From assembly GCA_016706225.1 (NCBI GenBank), contig JADJKB010000021.1, positions 248,001-312,000 of the forward strand: a stretch of DNA of 64,000 bases, written 5' to 3'. Below are positions 16,033 through 25,056 of the stretch, piece after piece. Position 1 is the first letter of the stretch. Every line of letters starts with the position of its first letter. Origin of the DNA: Myxococcales bacterium. GTDB lineage: Bacteria > Myxococcota_A > Polyangia > Polyangiales > Polyangiaceae. A model generated the notes under the pieces. The model had not been told where the DNA came from. It saw nothing but the letters and a program-made list of their open reading frames with translations, and did not search any database. The translations under genes and the position numbers were made by a program.

Positions 16033-17531
16033 ATGGGGTCGAGGAGTCAGAGTCATCGCGCGCGCATCGCGGTAACGTTGGGTTTGACTCTCGGGCTCGC
16101 GCCTCCGTTGGCACACGCCTTGCTCCCCCCCGGACGCTGATCGGCTGGGGGATGACGTGCGCATGCTGGATTGGGATCGGCCGTTTCCGATCCCGGGGCT
16201 GAGCCGCTCCGCGCGAGCCATCATCGGCGCCTCTCGGATGGGCAGAGGCCAGGGCGTCGCCCTGCAGAAAGCGTTCGCCGAGCGGGCCACGAAGCTCACC
16301 GCGCTGGCGCAGTCCGCCGACATCAGCAACCTGCTGGGCGTTCGACCCGGTCGAGACCTCCTCGAACCGATGCCTGGGCGCGTGGACGCCGACAGCACGG
16401 CATTTCAGCAGAAGCTCGTCCTTTCGCGCGGTGAGCCCGCGGTCCCCGTCGAGTTGGCGCGGGTGAGTTTCTACATGGGGGCCGACGGGGTTTCCATCAG
16501 CGCCATCACCAGCGGTTTCCAACCCGACATGGCGCCGGCGCCCGCCCTCGTGCCTCCAGCAGAAGCTGTCGCGATCGCGCGCGAAGCGCTGCTCGCGCGC
16601 GGTGCGCCACCGCTCGAGCTAGTCTACGACCCGCCACAGCTCGTCGTGCGGCGTGCGCCGTTCCCTGGCGGCGGAGCGCGTCCCTCGAGCATGGTGCGCA
16701 GAGTGAACGACCACGGTTACTACCCGGTCACGTTCCGCGATCCCGGCCTTCCCGAAATGGCCGACGTGGTCGTCAACGTCGGGGGTTTGACAGGTGCGGT
16801 CGAGCGAGTCTTCCCGCTCAACTCGCATCAGGTCGGGCGCGCGAACTGGTCCGATTTTCTGAATCAGCAGGTGACGCTCAACCCGCCGGTGCTGGCCGAC
16901 ATCTCGAATCTTGTCTTCCCTGATCGACGTGCTGGCAGCGGGTGCCGGTCAGCTGGCGAAGAACCGCTGGTTTCTGCCTCAAAATGCGACCTCGGAAAAG
17001 GTCCGCCGGGCCTTCGCGGAGTACGGGTTCGGGCGGGGCAGCGAGGGGAGCGAAGCGCACGGCCACCTGGAAATCATCAACAAGCAGACGAAGAGTGAGA
17101 ACCTGATCGCGACCGGGCTGACCTACTACCGACCGATCACCGGCAAGCTCTGCTGCTCGGAGGAGGACTTCTTCGTCATCAACGAAGAGGCGCGCCAGGG
17201 CGACAGCGTGGAGTACGAAATCGTCCCACCAAAGGGCGTGAAAATTGAAGTCCGCCTCTACGACGAGCAACCCTGTCCCTTCCAGGAGCCCACGACCATC
17301 CAGTACTGCGCCAAGGATCATCAGTTGTATCCGCCAGTGAGCGGACCGAACTACGACACCCCCGAGGGGTTCGACCCGCCGGCGAAGGCGATCGCGCTCT
17401 TCCCCACGAAATCAGGGTTCTGGCCCATCTACGTCGGGGTACGGCTCAAGCAGCCACCGTCGACATCGGGCAATGTCGCGTACTCGCTCACCGTCAAGAT
17501 CATCCGCGGTTCAGGTTCGGTGTACCCATGA
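16033..17531 (+). pseudogene. Secreted protein of unknown function, broken by two frameshifts
   Basis: ATG 16033 starts a signal peptide (ARIAVTLGLTLGLAPPLAHA) that ends at a stop at 16138. One C fewer in the C7 run at 16125-16131 would join it to the frame that continues as DADRLGDDVRMLDWDRPF and runs to 17098. Near 16910 the sensible reading moves again, to SLIDVLAAGAGQLAKNRWF, and runs to TGA 17531. The first half contains a stretch like a peptidase propeptide (ELARVSFYMGADGVSISAITSG); the last part looks like a beta-sandwich. Without the shifts it would be about 499 residues. The end overlaps the next gene start (ATGA), so the original gene was the first of an operon. Function unknown. 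Confidence 0.65.
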
Positions 17532-18442
17532 CCAAACCATACAGAGCTTCGCTTTGCGCGCTGCTCGTCGCTCTCGCGCTGGGAGGGGCGTCCAGCTGCG
17601 GTCGTACGGTGCCCGGCGATCAGCCGGGGACGGATGGAGGTCGATTCGACGCAGCGCCTCCTCCCGCGCCGGAGTATCCGCGGGTCTCGGTCGGCGGGCA
17701 GACCTCTTGCTCGATCGACCGCACGGGTCACCTTGCGTGCTGGGGCGCATTCTCCGGGACGTTGCTCAAACCTCCGGACGGGGTCTGGGCGGATGTGAGT
17801 TTCAGCGGTTTGGCGGGGTGCGCGGTCTCGCCATTGGGAACGCTCGGGTGCTGGGGCAGCAGCCCTGGATTAGCAAGCGCGTGGGAAGTTCCCGATGCAC
17901 TCTTCAAGAAGGTCTCCGCATCGAGCCACGCCTGCGGCGTCACGCTCGACGACAAGCTCCTATGCTGGGGAAATTCACTTCACGCCGCCACGGACGCGCC
18001 GCCTGGAAGATTCAAGGATGTCGCAGCAGGTAGTCATCATAGCTGCGCGCTTCGCACCGACGGTACGGCCATCTGCTGGGGCCTGAACCTCGGCGGCCAG
18101 GCCAACGCGCCGGAGGGGACGTTCAGGTCGATCTCCGCCGGCAACTACATCTCCTGTGCGCTTCGGCCCGACAGCACCGTGCAGTGCTGGGGAGAGACCG
18201 AAGGCTTCTCGCCTCCAACAGGGATGGACGCCACGTACGTTTCCGCGGGCGGGCGGGGCGTCTGCATCATCCGCAGGACGGGCTCCATCAACTGCTTCGG
18301 CGACGAGACCACGCTGCACCCGCCGGAAGGTCAATTCGCGCAGCTCTCACTTGGCGATCAGCACGGCTGCGCGGTGCGCGTCGACGGCAAGATCCTGTGT
18401 TGGGGCTCGAACAGCGACGGGCAGTCGACGCCCCCGCCCTGA
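17528..18442 (+). CDS. RCC1-repeat lipoprotein
   Basis: A 304-residue protein with a lipoprotein signal (GGASSC) and then six or seven repeats of the RCC1/BNR type, recognisable by HSCALRTDGTAICWG, YISCALRPDSTVQCWG and HGCAVRVDGKILCWGSN. Each repeat has a Cys before the strand and a Cys-Trp-Gly at its end, so blades are likely held by disulfides. Such RCC1 propellers are common on the surface of myxobacteria; ligands are unknown. The start is coupled by ATGA to the broken gene upstream. A second, much larger member lies at 22802-24874. Confidence 0.85.
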   Translation: MTKPYRASLCALLVALALGGASSCGRTVPGDQPGTDGGRFDAAPPPAPEYPRVSVGGQTSCSIDRTGHLACWGAFSGTLLKPPDGVWADVSFSGLAGCAVSPLGTLGCWGSSPGLASAWEVPDALFKKVSASSHACGVTLDDKLLCWGNSLHAATDAPPGRFKDVAAGSHHSCALRTDGTAICWGLNLGGQANAPEGTFRSISAGNYISCALRPDSTVQCWGETEGFSPPTGMDATYVSAGGRGVCIIRRTGSINCFGDETTLHPPEGQFAQLSLGDQHGCAVRVDGKILCWGSNSDGQSTPPP

Positions 18443-18690
18443 GCTCGGCATGGCTTCCAAGCCCGAAGGGCGACCGCCGCCCGCGAAGAGCTCATCGACG
18501 CGGGCGTTGAGATTCTCGACGCCGGAGTCCATGTAGACCTCGGCTTTCGTCGAGCGCTCCTGGTTGCCCGCCGCCCTGATGAGCACGTCACGGGTGTTCA
18601 TCGGGTCGATTCGGGCGGCCCACCCACATCGCGGCGGCGCGTTCTCCGTGCTTCGGCTCTCACTCGAGAGGCCGGTCGCACGGCGCAGAT

Positions 18691-19053
18691 TCAGGCGCCA
18701 TCTGCGCTACCACTCCCGAGCTCGAGCAGAAGCCTCTCGAGTGAGCCTTGCAGGCTCGGGACTTTGACCAGCGCCGCATCGCAAACGATGTCGAGATCCA
18801 CCCCAAAGTAGTCGTGGATCACCACGTCGCGCATCCCCGCGATCTCCCGCCAAGGAACGTCCGCCGTAAGTGCGCGAACGGAGTCCGACACACGCTTCGC
18901 GGCCTCTCCGAGGACCGTGAGGTTCCGACGAACGGCATCGACGGTCTTGCGGTCGCCTCGGAGCGCAGCTGCATCGATCCCCGATGTGTAGTCTTGAATG
19001 CGCGCGCACGCCTCGACCATGTCGGCGATGCACGACCCCTCGTCACGCGACAC
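18691..19053 (-). CDS. hepT: HepT-like (DUF86/HEPN) RNase toxin
   Basis: A 120-residue all-helical HEPN protein. The catalytic motif R-x4-H-x-Y is present as RDVVIHDYF, next to the conserved GMRDVV and WREIAG. In HepT/MntA systems the toxin is an RNase that is silenced when the antitoxin adds AMP to the Tyr of this motif. GTG 19053 overlaps the end of the nucleotidyltransferase gene by 11 bases. The 248 bases downstream (18443-18690) hold no gene I can support. Confidence 0.88.
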   Translation of the reverse strand: MSRDEGSCIADMVEACARIQDYTSGIDAAALRGDRKTVDAVRRNLTVLGEAAKRVSDSVRALTADVPWREIAGMRDVVIHDYFGVDLDIVCDAALVKVPSLQGSLERLLLELGSGSADGA

Positions 19054-19336
19054 GACGAGCCTCGGCCTCGATGCGCTCGCGCAGCCGGGGCTTGAGCGCG
19101 GCCCGGGTCACGAGATCAATCCGGACCCCAAGGCTCTCCTCGAGGAAGAGCTTGAGACCCATGAATCCGTCGAACGTGGCGGGACCGACAAAATCGACGA
19201 GCACGTCCATGTCGCTCGTCTCCAGCGCTTCACCACGAGCCACCGAACCGAACACGGCGAGGTCCAGCACGCCGAAGCGCGTACGTGCAGTCGGCAGCAG
19301 CTCGGAAAGGCGCTGGAAGGCAACGTCTCGGTCCAC
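19043..19336 (-). CDS. mntA: MntA-like minimal nucleotidyltransferase antitoxin
   Basis: A 97-residue protein with the nucleotidyltransferase signature GSVARGEALETSDMDVLVDF, that is GSxARG followed by D-x-D, the two metal-binding Asp. The third acidic residue is likely in VRIDLVT. It is the cognate partner of the adjacent HEPN toxin. GTG 19336 is taken as start because it is the nearest start before the conserved N-terminal helix; no ribosome site is strong. The pair lies 178 bases from ArsA-like copy E. Confidence 0.88.
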   Translation of the reverse strand: MDRDVAFQRLSELLPTARTRFGVLDLAVFGSVARGEALETSDMDVLVDFVGPATFDGFMGLKLFLEESLGVRIDLVTRAALKPRLRERIEAEARRVA

Positions 19337-19441
19337 GCGATGAGTATACCGTGTCGTTTGCCTCGCGTCCCCCCTGCCGCGTGAGCTGCGTGAGCTGCGG
19401 GCGCCACACCGTACGAGCACATCAGTCTCGGAACGACGCTC

Positions 19442-19516
19442 GTCTTCCCCATTCGGGCAAAGCCCGAATATGGGGAAGACCGACGCCACGAAGCGGCGGC
19501 GGGTTGGGGCAACCCT
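19442..19516 (+). repeat. Palindromic dispersed repeat, copy E3
   Basis: GTCTTCCCCATTCGGGC-AAA-GCCCGAATATGGGGAAGAC followed by GACGCCACGAAGCGGCGGCGGGTTGGGGCAACCCT. The same length (75 bases) as E2 and, like it, placed at the left junction of an ArsA-like fragment (copy E begins five bases later). The two copies differ at about ten positions. Confidence 0.75.
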
Positions 19517-19520
19517 AGGG

Positions 19521-19832
19521 GAGCTCAGGGAGCGTTCGCTGGAAGCGTCGGCGGTCTTGCTGAACCGCGCGGTCAGTGAGGCGCCCACGTGGGTCGGCGA
19601 GCTCGAGGCGCGGATCGCGAGCGAGCCCGACCTGGCCGGCGCGCTCGGCGCCTATCGCAACGCGTACACCGCGCGCGAAGGCCAGACGCGCCGCGCGCTC
19701 GAAGCGCTGCGCGGCATGGTCGACAAGAAGACGCCGCTGGCCGCGCTGCCCACGGTGCGCACGAGTGATCCGCGGGTGACCTTGGTGGCGTTGGCGGGGG
19801 AGCTGGCGGGGGCGGGGTGGGTGCGGGGGTGA
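19521..19832 (+). pseudogene. ArsA-like 3' fragment, copy E
   Basis: Colinear with 5820-6131 of the parent, 312 bases in both, from GAGCTCAGGGAGCG to the stop. The frame is open and the protein is close to the parent (ELRERSLEASAVLLNRAVSEAP...). It is the shortest copy and the last one in the island; downstream the conserved pattern of cargo and fragment stops. Confidence 0.88.
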
Positions 19833-20170
19833 GAGGGCTGCCAGAGCCCGGGGGGGGGACTGGCGGTTGCAGTGTCGAGCTGGCACCGCTTTGCCGGTGG
19901 CGAGGTCCGGCGTGGGCGCGGCATTGGGGGGGCCTCGTCTCCAGGATACTTGGCATGACAAGCTCTTCGCGGCTCGAGGGTCGGCGCTTTCGGCGTCGTT
20001 CATGTTCCCCACGAGCTCCCCGCCCGCTTCGGGTCTGACGATGGGCGGCTCGGGCGCGACGGGTCCACTGCCGCCAAGGGCGGACCCTAGTCAGGCACGC
20101 GGACGCCAGGGCGACTTCGTTGGCAGCGGGGGAGTTGAAGCTTCCTACCGTGAGGGCTTACCCTGGTCCG
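19833..20170. other. 338-base stretch without a recognisable gene
   Basis: Lies between ArsA-like copy E and the next lipoprotein. It contains a G9 run (19850-19858) and a G7 run (near 19926), and no frame shows a domain, signal peptide or ribosome site. It may mark the right edge of the accessory island. Confidence 0.5.
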
Positions 20171-20953
20171 ATGAACCCACTCGCGCGTTCGATCGCCGGC
20201 TCGTGTTTGTTGCTCGCCGCGGCCTCGGGCCAGAGCTGCGGTGGCGGTGACAGCGACGGAACGGCGGGACCTGCCGGTGGCGTGGTCGGGACGGGCGCGT
20301 CCAGCGGGGGCAAGCCCAGCACCGGGGGCAGTGGCGGAAGCGGAGGCTCGCTGCTCATCGACGCCTCGCCCCCGAGCGATGGGCCGCCGCCCGACGGCAA
20401 GCCCGTGGCGGTGAACCTGATCCCGAACGGCGACTTCACGCAGGGCAACACGCTCTTCGGCTCGGACTACGCCTACGCCACGACCAACACGATGGAGGGC
20501 CAGTACACCGTCGGCACCAACGCCCAAGCCTTCAATGGCCTGCTCGTCACTGCCGGCGACCACACCACCGGAAGCGGCCTGATGTTCATCGGCAACGGCA
20601 AGGCCACGCCAGACCGCGTCTGGTTCACGACTTCGCCCATCGCCGTGCAGCCGAACACGAACTACTACTTCGAAGCCTTCGTGATGAACCTCTGCTGCGC
20701 CTCGGGCCTCGGCAACGGTGTCGACCCAGTCGGCCCGTCAGAGCTCTCGTTCTACGCGAACGATCAGCCGCTCGGCACTCGGACCTCGTCGAAGCTCGGC
20801 GTCTGGGAAGGCCTCACGACGAGCTGGAGCTCTGGATCGGCGACCTCCGTCACGCTCAAGCTCGTGAACGCGAACACGGTGGCTGCGGGCAACGACTTCG
20901 CAGCAGATGACATCTACCTCGGCATCGTGTCCACGGTTCAACCGCCGAAGTGA
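20171..20953 (+). CDS. Lipoprotein with a carbohydrate-binding-like jelly-roll domain
   Basis: A 260-residue protein. The signal peptide ends at the lipobox GQSC, then a Gly/Ser-rich linker of about 45 residues. The domain from residue 75 begins NLIPNGDFTQGNT, the usual opening of family 4/9/22-type carbohydrate-binding modules, and continues with strands such as NYYFEAFVMNL, LSFYAND and VTLKLVNAN. Binding of a sugar or other surface ligand is likely but not shown. It is transcribed alone and converges on the macrodomain gene. The start is set by the signal peptide; the ribosome site is weak. Confidence 0.75.
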   Translation: MNPLARSIAGSCLLLAAASGQSCGGGDSDGTAGPAGGVVGTGASSGGKPSTGGSGGSGGSLLIDASPPSDGPPPDGKPVAVNLIPNGDFTQGNTLFGSDYAYATTNTMEGQYTVGTNAQAFNGLLVTAGDHTTGSGLMFIGNGKATPDRVWFTTSPIAVQPNTNYYFEAFVMNLCCASGLGNGVDPVGPSELSFYANDQPLGTRTSSKLGVWEGLTTSWSSGSATSVTLKLVNANTVAAGNDFAADDIYLGIVSTVQPPK

Positions 20954-21009
20954 CCGCTCACTGCTGTCGCCAAACTCGCGACTGTAGCAGCGCACGCCGA
21001 CTCGCCGGG

Positions 21010-21471
21010 TCAACTCACCGGTGCCCGCTCGAACTGCTCGAACACCACGAGTGTGACGGCCGTCTCCTGCCCCATCTCGCTGAGCACCTTCTTCACGCGC
21101 GGCCAGTCCAAACCTCCCAGCCCCGTCCCGATGCGGGGCAACCCGATGCGCTCGATGCCGGAGCCCGGAGCGAGCTCGATCATCTTGCGCAGCGCTTGCA
21201 CGAGCGCCGCCAGCTTGGCCTTCTTCTTCCAGTGCTCCTGGATACACAGGTTGAAGATGGTCTCGTCACCCTCGATCCAGACGAACACGTCGCCGAGATG
21301 AAAACGCCCATCGCTGCAGCGCAGCTGGTACTCCTCGAACATGCGCGGCCACTTGCGCTTGAATACCCCACCGACGCCGCTGTCCATCACGCCCGCGCCG
21401 TTGCAACCCTGGGCGTAGGCAGACAACCCGTCGGTCGCGAACAGATCCCCTTTGGTGAAGACGGTGGGCAT
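21010..21471 (-). CDS. Macrodomain (ADP-ribose binding/hydrolase) protein
   Basis: A single macrodomain of 153 residues. Conserved parts are GDLFATDGLSAYAQGCNGAG, VMDSGVGGVFKRKWP (glycine-rich ADP-ribose loop), a central WIEGDETIFNLC strand and IGLPRIGTGLGGLDWPRV, the second loop. The Gly-Leu-Asp-Trp near the second loop is typical of the ALC1/TARG1-like branch, whose members remove ADP-ribose or ADP-ribose-1''-phosphate. No toxin partner of the DarT type is adjacent. ATG 21471 is the natural start; the longer upstream frame is spurious. Confidence 0.88.
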   Translation of the reverse strand: MPTVFTKGDLFATDGLSAYAQGCNGAGVMDSGVGGVFKRKWPRMFEEYQLRCSDGRFHLGDVFVWIEGDETIFNLCIQEHWKKKAKLAALVQALRKMIELAPGSGIERIGLPRIGTGLGGLDWPRVKKVLSEMGQETAVTLVVFEQFERAPVS

Positions 21472-21572
21472 GGCGCCGCAAGGTACGCCAAGGACGCGCC
21501 GTCCGCCCATCAATCCTGCCGTTCGGAGCAACTCGGCAGCGTGCGACGGCCAGTCCGCGTTATCCTCGCGGT

Positions 21573-22784
21573 GTGAAACCCGGGTTGCCCATCGCGGCGC
21601 TGTGTGCAGCGCTGAGCCACGCCGGTTGCGCGTCCGACGATGCGACCCAGGTCGTCGGCGGCTCCGGCGCGTCCACCGGCGCCGGGGGCGGAGCAGGCGG
21701 AGTCGTGGGGGACGGCGGCTGGCCCGACGCCGCCGCGGGCGCGAACAGCGGTGGCAGCCCGAGTGGCGGAACGAGCAGTGGCGGAACGAGTAGCGGCGGA
21801 GCGGGTGGCACGACGGCGGGCGGGGCCTGCACGAACCTGTCGGCGTGGAAATCCAGCGCGGCTTTCGCGGACGCGGCACACGTGTCCCACCCACTGCCGT
21901 CCTTCGGTGTCGCCGGCTTCTTCTACGTGCACACCATGGACTCCTCCGCCGGAGAGCGAGTGCTCTACTCCGCCAAGCAAACGAGCGACGGCAGCCTGAG
22001 CGCATTTCAGCTCGCCTCCGCTGATCACGGTGGCGGCCCGCACGGCTTCACGGCCGTCGTGGTCGGCACGGAGCCCTACCACTTCCGCAACGGCCACATC
22101 GCCCGCTACCCGCTGGACTCCAACGGCAAGATGACCGGCGACGTCGTGCTGAAAGAGGCGAATCCAGACACCGCCTTTGGTGGCAACCGCTACGTCTGGG
22201 ACAGCGCGGTGTTTGCGGCGTTCTCAGGCGGCGGCTCGACCGTGATCCATCTCGGCGGTTTCAGCTTCACGGGTTACACCTACAAACCCAACGTCTACCG
22301 GAGCGCTGTCCCGCTCCAGCCAACGTTCACCTCGACCGGCGTCAACCACCCCGCGACGCGCCCGGGTCGCGCTCAGTTTTGGTCTCCTCCCGGTGCCAAC
22401 TACGGCTACGTCTTCAGCGGGGAGGGCGGCGGCTCGAAGTACTGGCGAGCGAAGGTGGTCGCGGGCGGAGCCTTCGAACCCTGGACCGAGCTTGGCACAC
22501 TGCCCAGCGGCACGGACAACGAGCGAGGCGACTGGTTCGTCATCGACGGCACGCTGTTCGTGATCCGCGGTGCCAAGGTGTTCGGTGCAAGGATCGACGC
22601 ACAGGGTACGCTCGCGCCGTTCCAGGCGCAGCCGCCGCTGCCCGATGCCCAGATCGACATCAGCTGGGGCCAGGATCACCTGGAGGGAGCGTCGTACGCG
22701 GTACTCGGAGACTACGTGTACGTGACCGGCAAGAAGACCGTCTTGTACTCACACATCCTGCGCAACCAGCCCTGCCCCCCGTGA
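21573..22784 (+). CDS. Lipoprotein of unknown function with Gly/Ser linker
   Basis: A 403-residue lipoprotein (lipobox SHAGC) with a 60-residue Gly/Ser/Thr linker containing direct repeats of GGTSSGG. The mature domain from about residue 90 is rich in Trp, Tyr and Gly and shows a repeated hairpin pattern (FFYVHTMDSS, YVFSGEGGGSKYWRAK, TLFVIRGAKVFGA), consistent with a beta-propeller. GTG 21573 starts it. It lies divergently from the macrodomain gene and converges on the large RCC1 protein. No family recognised. Confidence 0.75.
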   Translation: MKPGLPIAALCAALSHAGCASDDATQVVGGSGASTGAGGGAGGVVGDGGWPDAAAGANSGGSPSGGTSSGGTSSGGAGGTTAGGACTNLSAWKSSAAFADAAHVSHPLPSFGVAGFFYVHTMDSSAGERVLYSAKQTSDGSLSAFQLASADHGGGPHGFTAVVVGTEPYHFRNGHIARYPLDSNGKMTGDVVLKEANPDTAFGGNRYVWDSAVFAAFSGGGSTVIHLGGFSFTGYTYKPNVYRSAVPLQPTFTSTGVNHPATRPGRAQFWSPPGANYGYVFSGEGGGSKYWRAKVVAGGAFEPWTELGTLPSGTDNERGDWFVIDGTLFVIRGAKVFGARIDAQGTLAPFQAQPPLPDAQIDISWGQDHLEGASYAVLGDYVYVTGKKTVLYSHILRNQPCPP

Positions 22785-22801
22785 GCTCGCACGCGCCGCT
22801 C

Positions 22802-24874
22802 TCACCGTGACTTGCCCGCAACATCGGGCAATCGCGCCTTCATCGCGGTCCACGTCCACTCGGAATCGGCCCACGGCACCGGTTCCGGAGCGTCGAAGCC
22901 ACCGGAGCAGACAAGCTGTCCCGCGCCGGTCACCGCGCAGACCTGGTGCGGCCCCACCGCAACATGCACGACGTCTCGCAACGTGCCGGGGAGCTGGAGC
23001 GGGCTCGTGGGCGATGGCGGCTGCGGCGGAGCCGTCGGCTCATCCCGCGTCTCGAGCACGACCGTCTTGCACCGCGTCGTTCCATCAGCGCGGCTCCCGC
23101 ACACTGCCGACGCTCCGGTCCAGATCTTCGTCGCCCCTTGGAGCTCCGGCACGGCCTGCTCGATACGCTGTGAGCGCTCCACGTCTTCGTAGTCCTTGAA
23201 CGAATGGAGCGACGTGCAGGTCACACGGCCGTCGCTCATCCGGAGGCAAGGCCCGGAGAGCTGAGCGACGCCCTGGGCCACGCGGGGGCTCACGTCGGGC
23301 TTTTTTGCACCCACGGCGCGGCGCCCGACACACAGGACCTTCTGTTCGATGCGAGCGCAGACCGAGTCGGCGTCGATGGAAACCTCGGAGGCACCCCGGA
23401 GCTGAGCGATCTCGGTGGTCGGTCGAGGCGCGCCGGCGCCGGCGAGTTTGCCCCAACACACCACCTTGGCGTCGTGGATCACAGCGCAGGTCGCATCGTC
23501 GTGGGCGGCCAGCTGTGTTGCGCCGTCGACGCCCGCAACGCGGGTCATGAGCTCATTCTTGTTCCCCGCGCGGCCCAGCGCACCGCCGCTGGGATCACCA
23601 AAACAATGCACTGCCCCCAGCTCGGTCCGAACACAGGTGTGCCGCTCCCCGAGCGCCAGCTCGACGACGGGGCCAAGATCGTCGATGGGCTCGGGCTCCA
23701 CCACGCGCACGCTGCTCTTCGAGCGCCCGAGCTGCCCAGCCTGGTTGTCGCCCCAGCACCAGGCGTTCCTGTGCTGGATCGCACACGCATGCCGACCACC
23801 GAGGGCGACCGCCGTCGCGCGCGTCAGCGACACGCGCCGAGACACGAGCTGCTCGGGCGGCGTCGGGGTCACCCGACCCCAACACGAGACCTTGCCGGCC
23901 GACTCGAGGGCGCAGGCGTGGGAATCCCCGACCGAGAGCGCCGCCACACTCTCGAGGCCCGACACTCTCGTGGGCTGTCCGCGAAGCTCACCGGAGTAGA
24001 GCGTGCCGGCGTCGGCGTTGTCATCGTACTTCTGTCGCCACCACCAGCACTCCACGTGATCCTTGGCGAGCTGCGCGCAGCCGATTTCGCGGCCTGCCCC
24101 CATGCTCAGGAGCGACGGATGGGTCGCGATGACGTCCCAGTTCATCTTCGCGCTCGGGTCGGCGTCGTCTCGAGCACAGGCCAACCTCCCGTCAGCGAAG
24201 TGCACGCACAACCGCTCGCCGCCCGCGATCTCCTTCACACCGCTCGCGACGCGAACCCGCTCGCCGCTCATGCCCCAGCACACCACCTCGCGGTTGGCCA
24301 GCAGCCCACACAGCCACTGCCCGCCGCCGATGCGTGCGAGCGCCAGCGTGCTGGCCTTGCCCGCCTCGGGAAAATCCAAGCGTAGGATCTTGTCGGCGGC
24401 CGTCGCGGGTGCCCTCCATTTGGAGTGCACGTCGCACCGAACCCGCCCGTCGTCCCCCCGCCCGCACGCGAGGCCATCGTGGGCGAGATGCAAGGACGCG
24501 GGCGCGAGAGGCGGGACGGGTGCGTCGACGAACCGCGACTCGAGCACCGAAGACGTCCAGCGGCTCCGAGCGTCCTTCACCCACACACGACCTTCGACGA
24601 CCTGGAGATCGCGGAGCCCTCGAGTTGGGAGCGGTTTGGGCGCCTCGAGATCGAGCGCACCCCCTCGGTTCGCGGAAAAACACACCCCTTGCCCGTCCGC
24701 GTAGCGCGCGCACACGACACCCACGCCGGACGAGAGCTCGACGACCCCGTCGCCGCGCGGGGCCGGCGCGGGTCCTGTGCGCGGAGGCTGCGTGTCCCGG
24801 GCGATCTGGGTCGCCGCCGGCGCACAGGCAGCTGCGAGCCCGATGAGCACGACGACGAGCGTTGAGCGGCGCAT
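22802..24874 (-). CDS. Large RCC1-repeat lipoprotein
   Basis: About 690 residues from ATG 24874. The signal peptide has the lipobox LAAAC. The rest consists of about twelve RCC1-like repeats, for example HACALESAGKVSCWG, HACAIQHRNAWCWGDNQAGQLG and HTCVRTELGAVHCFGD, again with a paired Cys pattern. GQLG in the middle is the classical RCC1 signature. In length and repeat number it could form two seven-bladed propellers. It is probably a surface-displayed binding protein. It is unrelated in position to the smaller RCC1 gene at 17528. Confidence 0.85.
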   Translation of the reverse strand: MRRSTLVVVLIGLAAACAPAATQIARDTQPPRTGPAPAPRGDGVVELSSGVGVVCARYADGQGVCFSANRGGALDLEAPKPLPTRGLRDLQVVEGRVWVKDARSRWTSSVLESRFVDAPVPPLAPASLHLAHDGLACGRGDDGRVRCDVHSKWRAPATAADKILRLDFPEAGKASTLALARIGGGQWLCGLLANREVVCWGMSGERVRVASGVKEIAGGERLCVHFADGRLACARDDADPSAKMNWDVIATHPSLLSMGAGREIGCAQLAKDHVECWWWRQKYDDNADAGTLYSGELRGQPTRVSGLESVAALSVGDSHACALESAGKVSCWGRVTPTPPEQLVSRRVSLTRATAVALGGRHACAIQHRNAWCWGDNQAGQLGRSKSSVRVVEPEPIDDLGPVVELALGERHTCVRTELGAVHCFGDPSGGALGRAGNKNELMTRVAGVDGATQLAAHDDATCAVIHDAKVVCWGKLAGAGAPRPTTEIAQLRGASEVSIDADSVCARIEQKVLCVGRRAVGAKKPDVSPRVAQGVAQLSGPCLRMSDGRVTCTSLHSFKDYEDVERSQRIEQAVPELQGATKIWTGASAVCGSRADGTTRCKTVVLETRDEPTAPPQPPSPTSPLQLPGTLRDVVHVAVGPHQVCAVTGAGQLVCSGGFDAPEPVPWADSEWTWTAMKARLPDVAGKSR

Positions 24875-25015
24875 ACCGGGACAGCGTATCAACTCTGGTC
24901 TGCGCGGAAGTGCGCCCCTCGGCTGGAAACGAAGCGCGAACACGGGTCAGTGCGTTGCTGCAGGCGAGCGTGGACGGCTGCCCGCACCTTCCTGATTGCG
25001 CGAGCCAAACTCTCG

Positions 25016-25033
25016 TGATACTGAACTGATACT
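25016..25033 (+). promoter_or_regulatory. Tandem TGATACT repeats before a two-gene operon
   Basis: TGATACT occurs at 25016 and again at 25027, spaced by one helical turn (11 bases), 24 bases before the ATG at 25057. This fits a regulator-binding site or an overlapping -10 region. No matching regulator is identified. Confidence 0.35.
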
Positions 25034-25056
25034 CAGTGCCAAAAAGAGTACAAACC

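Noticed and set aside
18347..18601. Minus-strand frame (MNTRDVLIRAAGNQERSTKAEVYM...) downstream of the RCC1 gene
   Set aside because: It overlaps the end of the RCC1 gene, has no ribosome site and no recognised family; only a possible fragment.
10772..19832. The ArsA-like copies as functional ATPase genes
   Set aside because: None has the Walker A or switch I region; at best they make C-terminal fragments.
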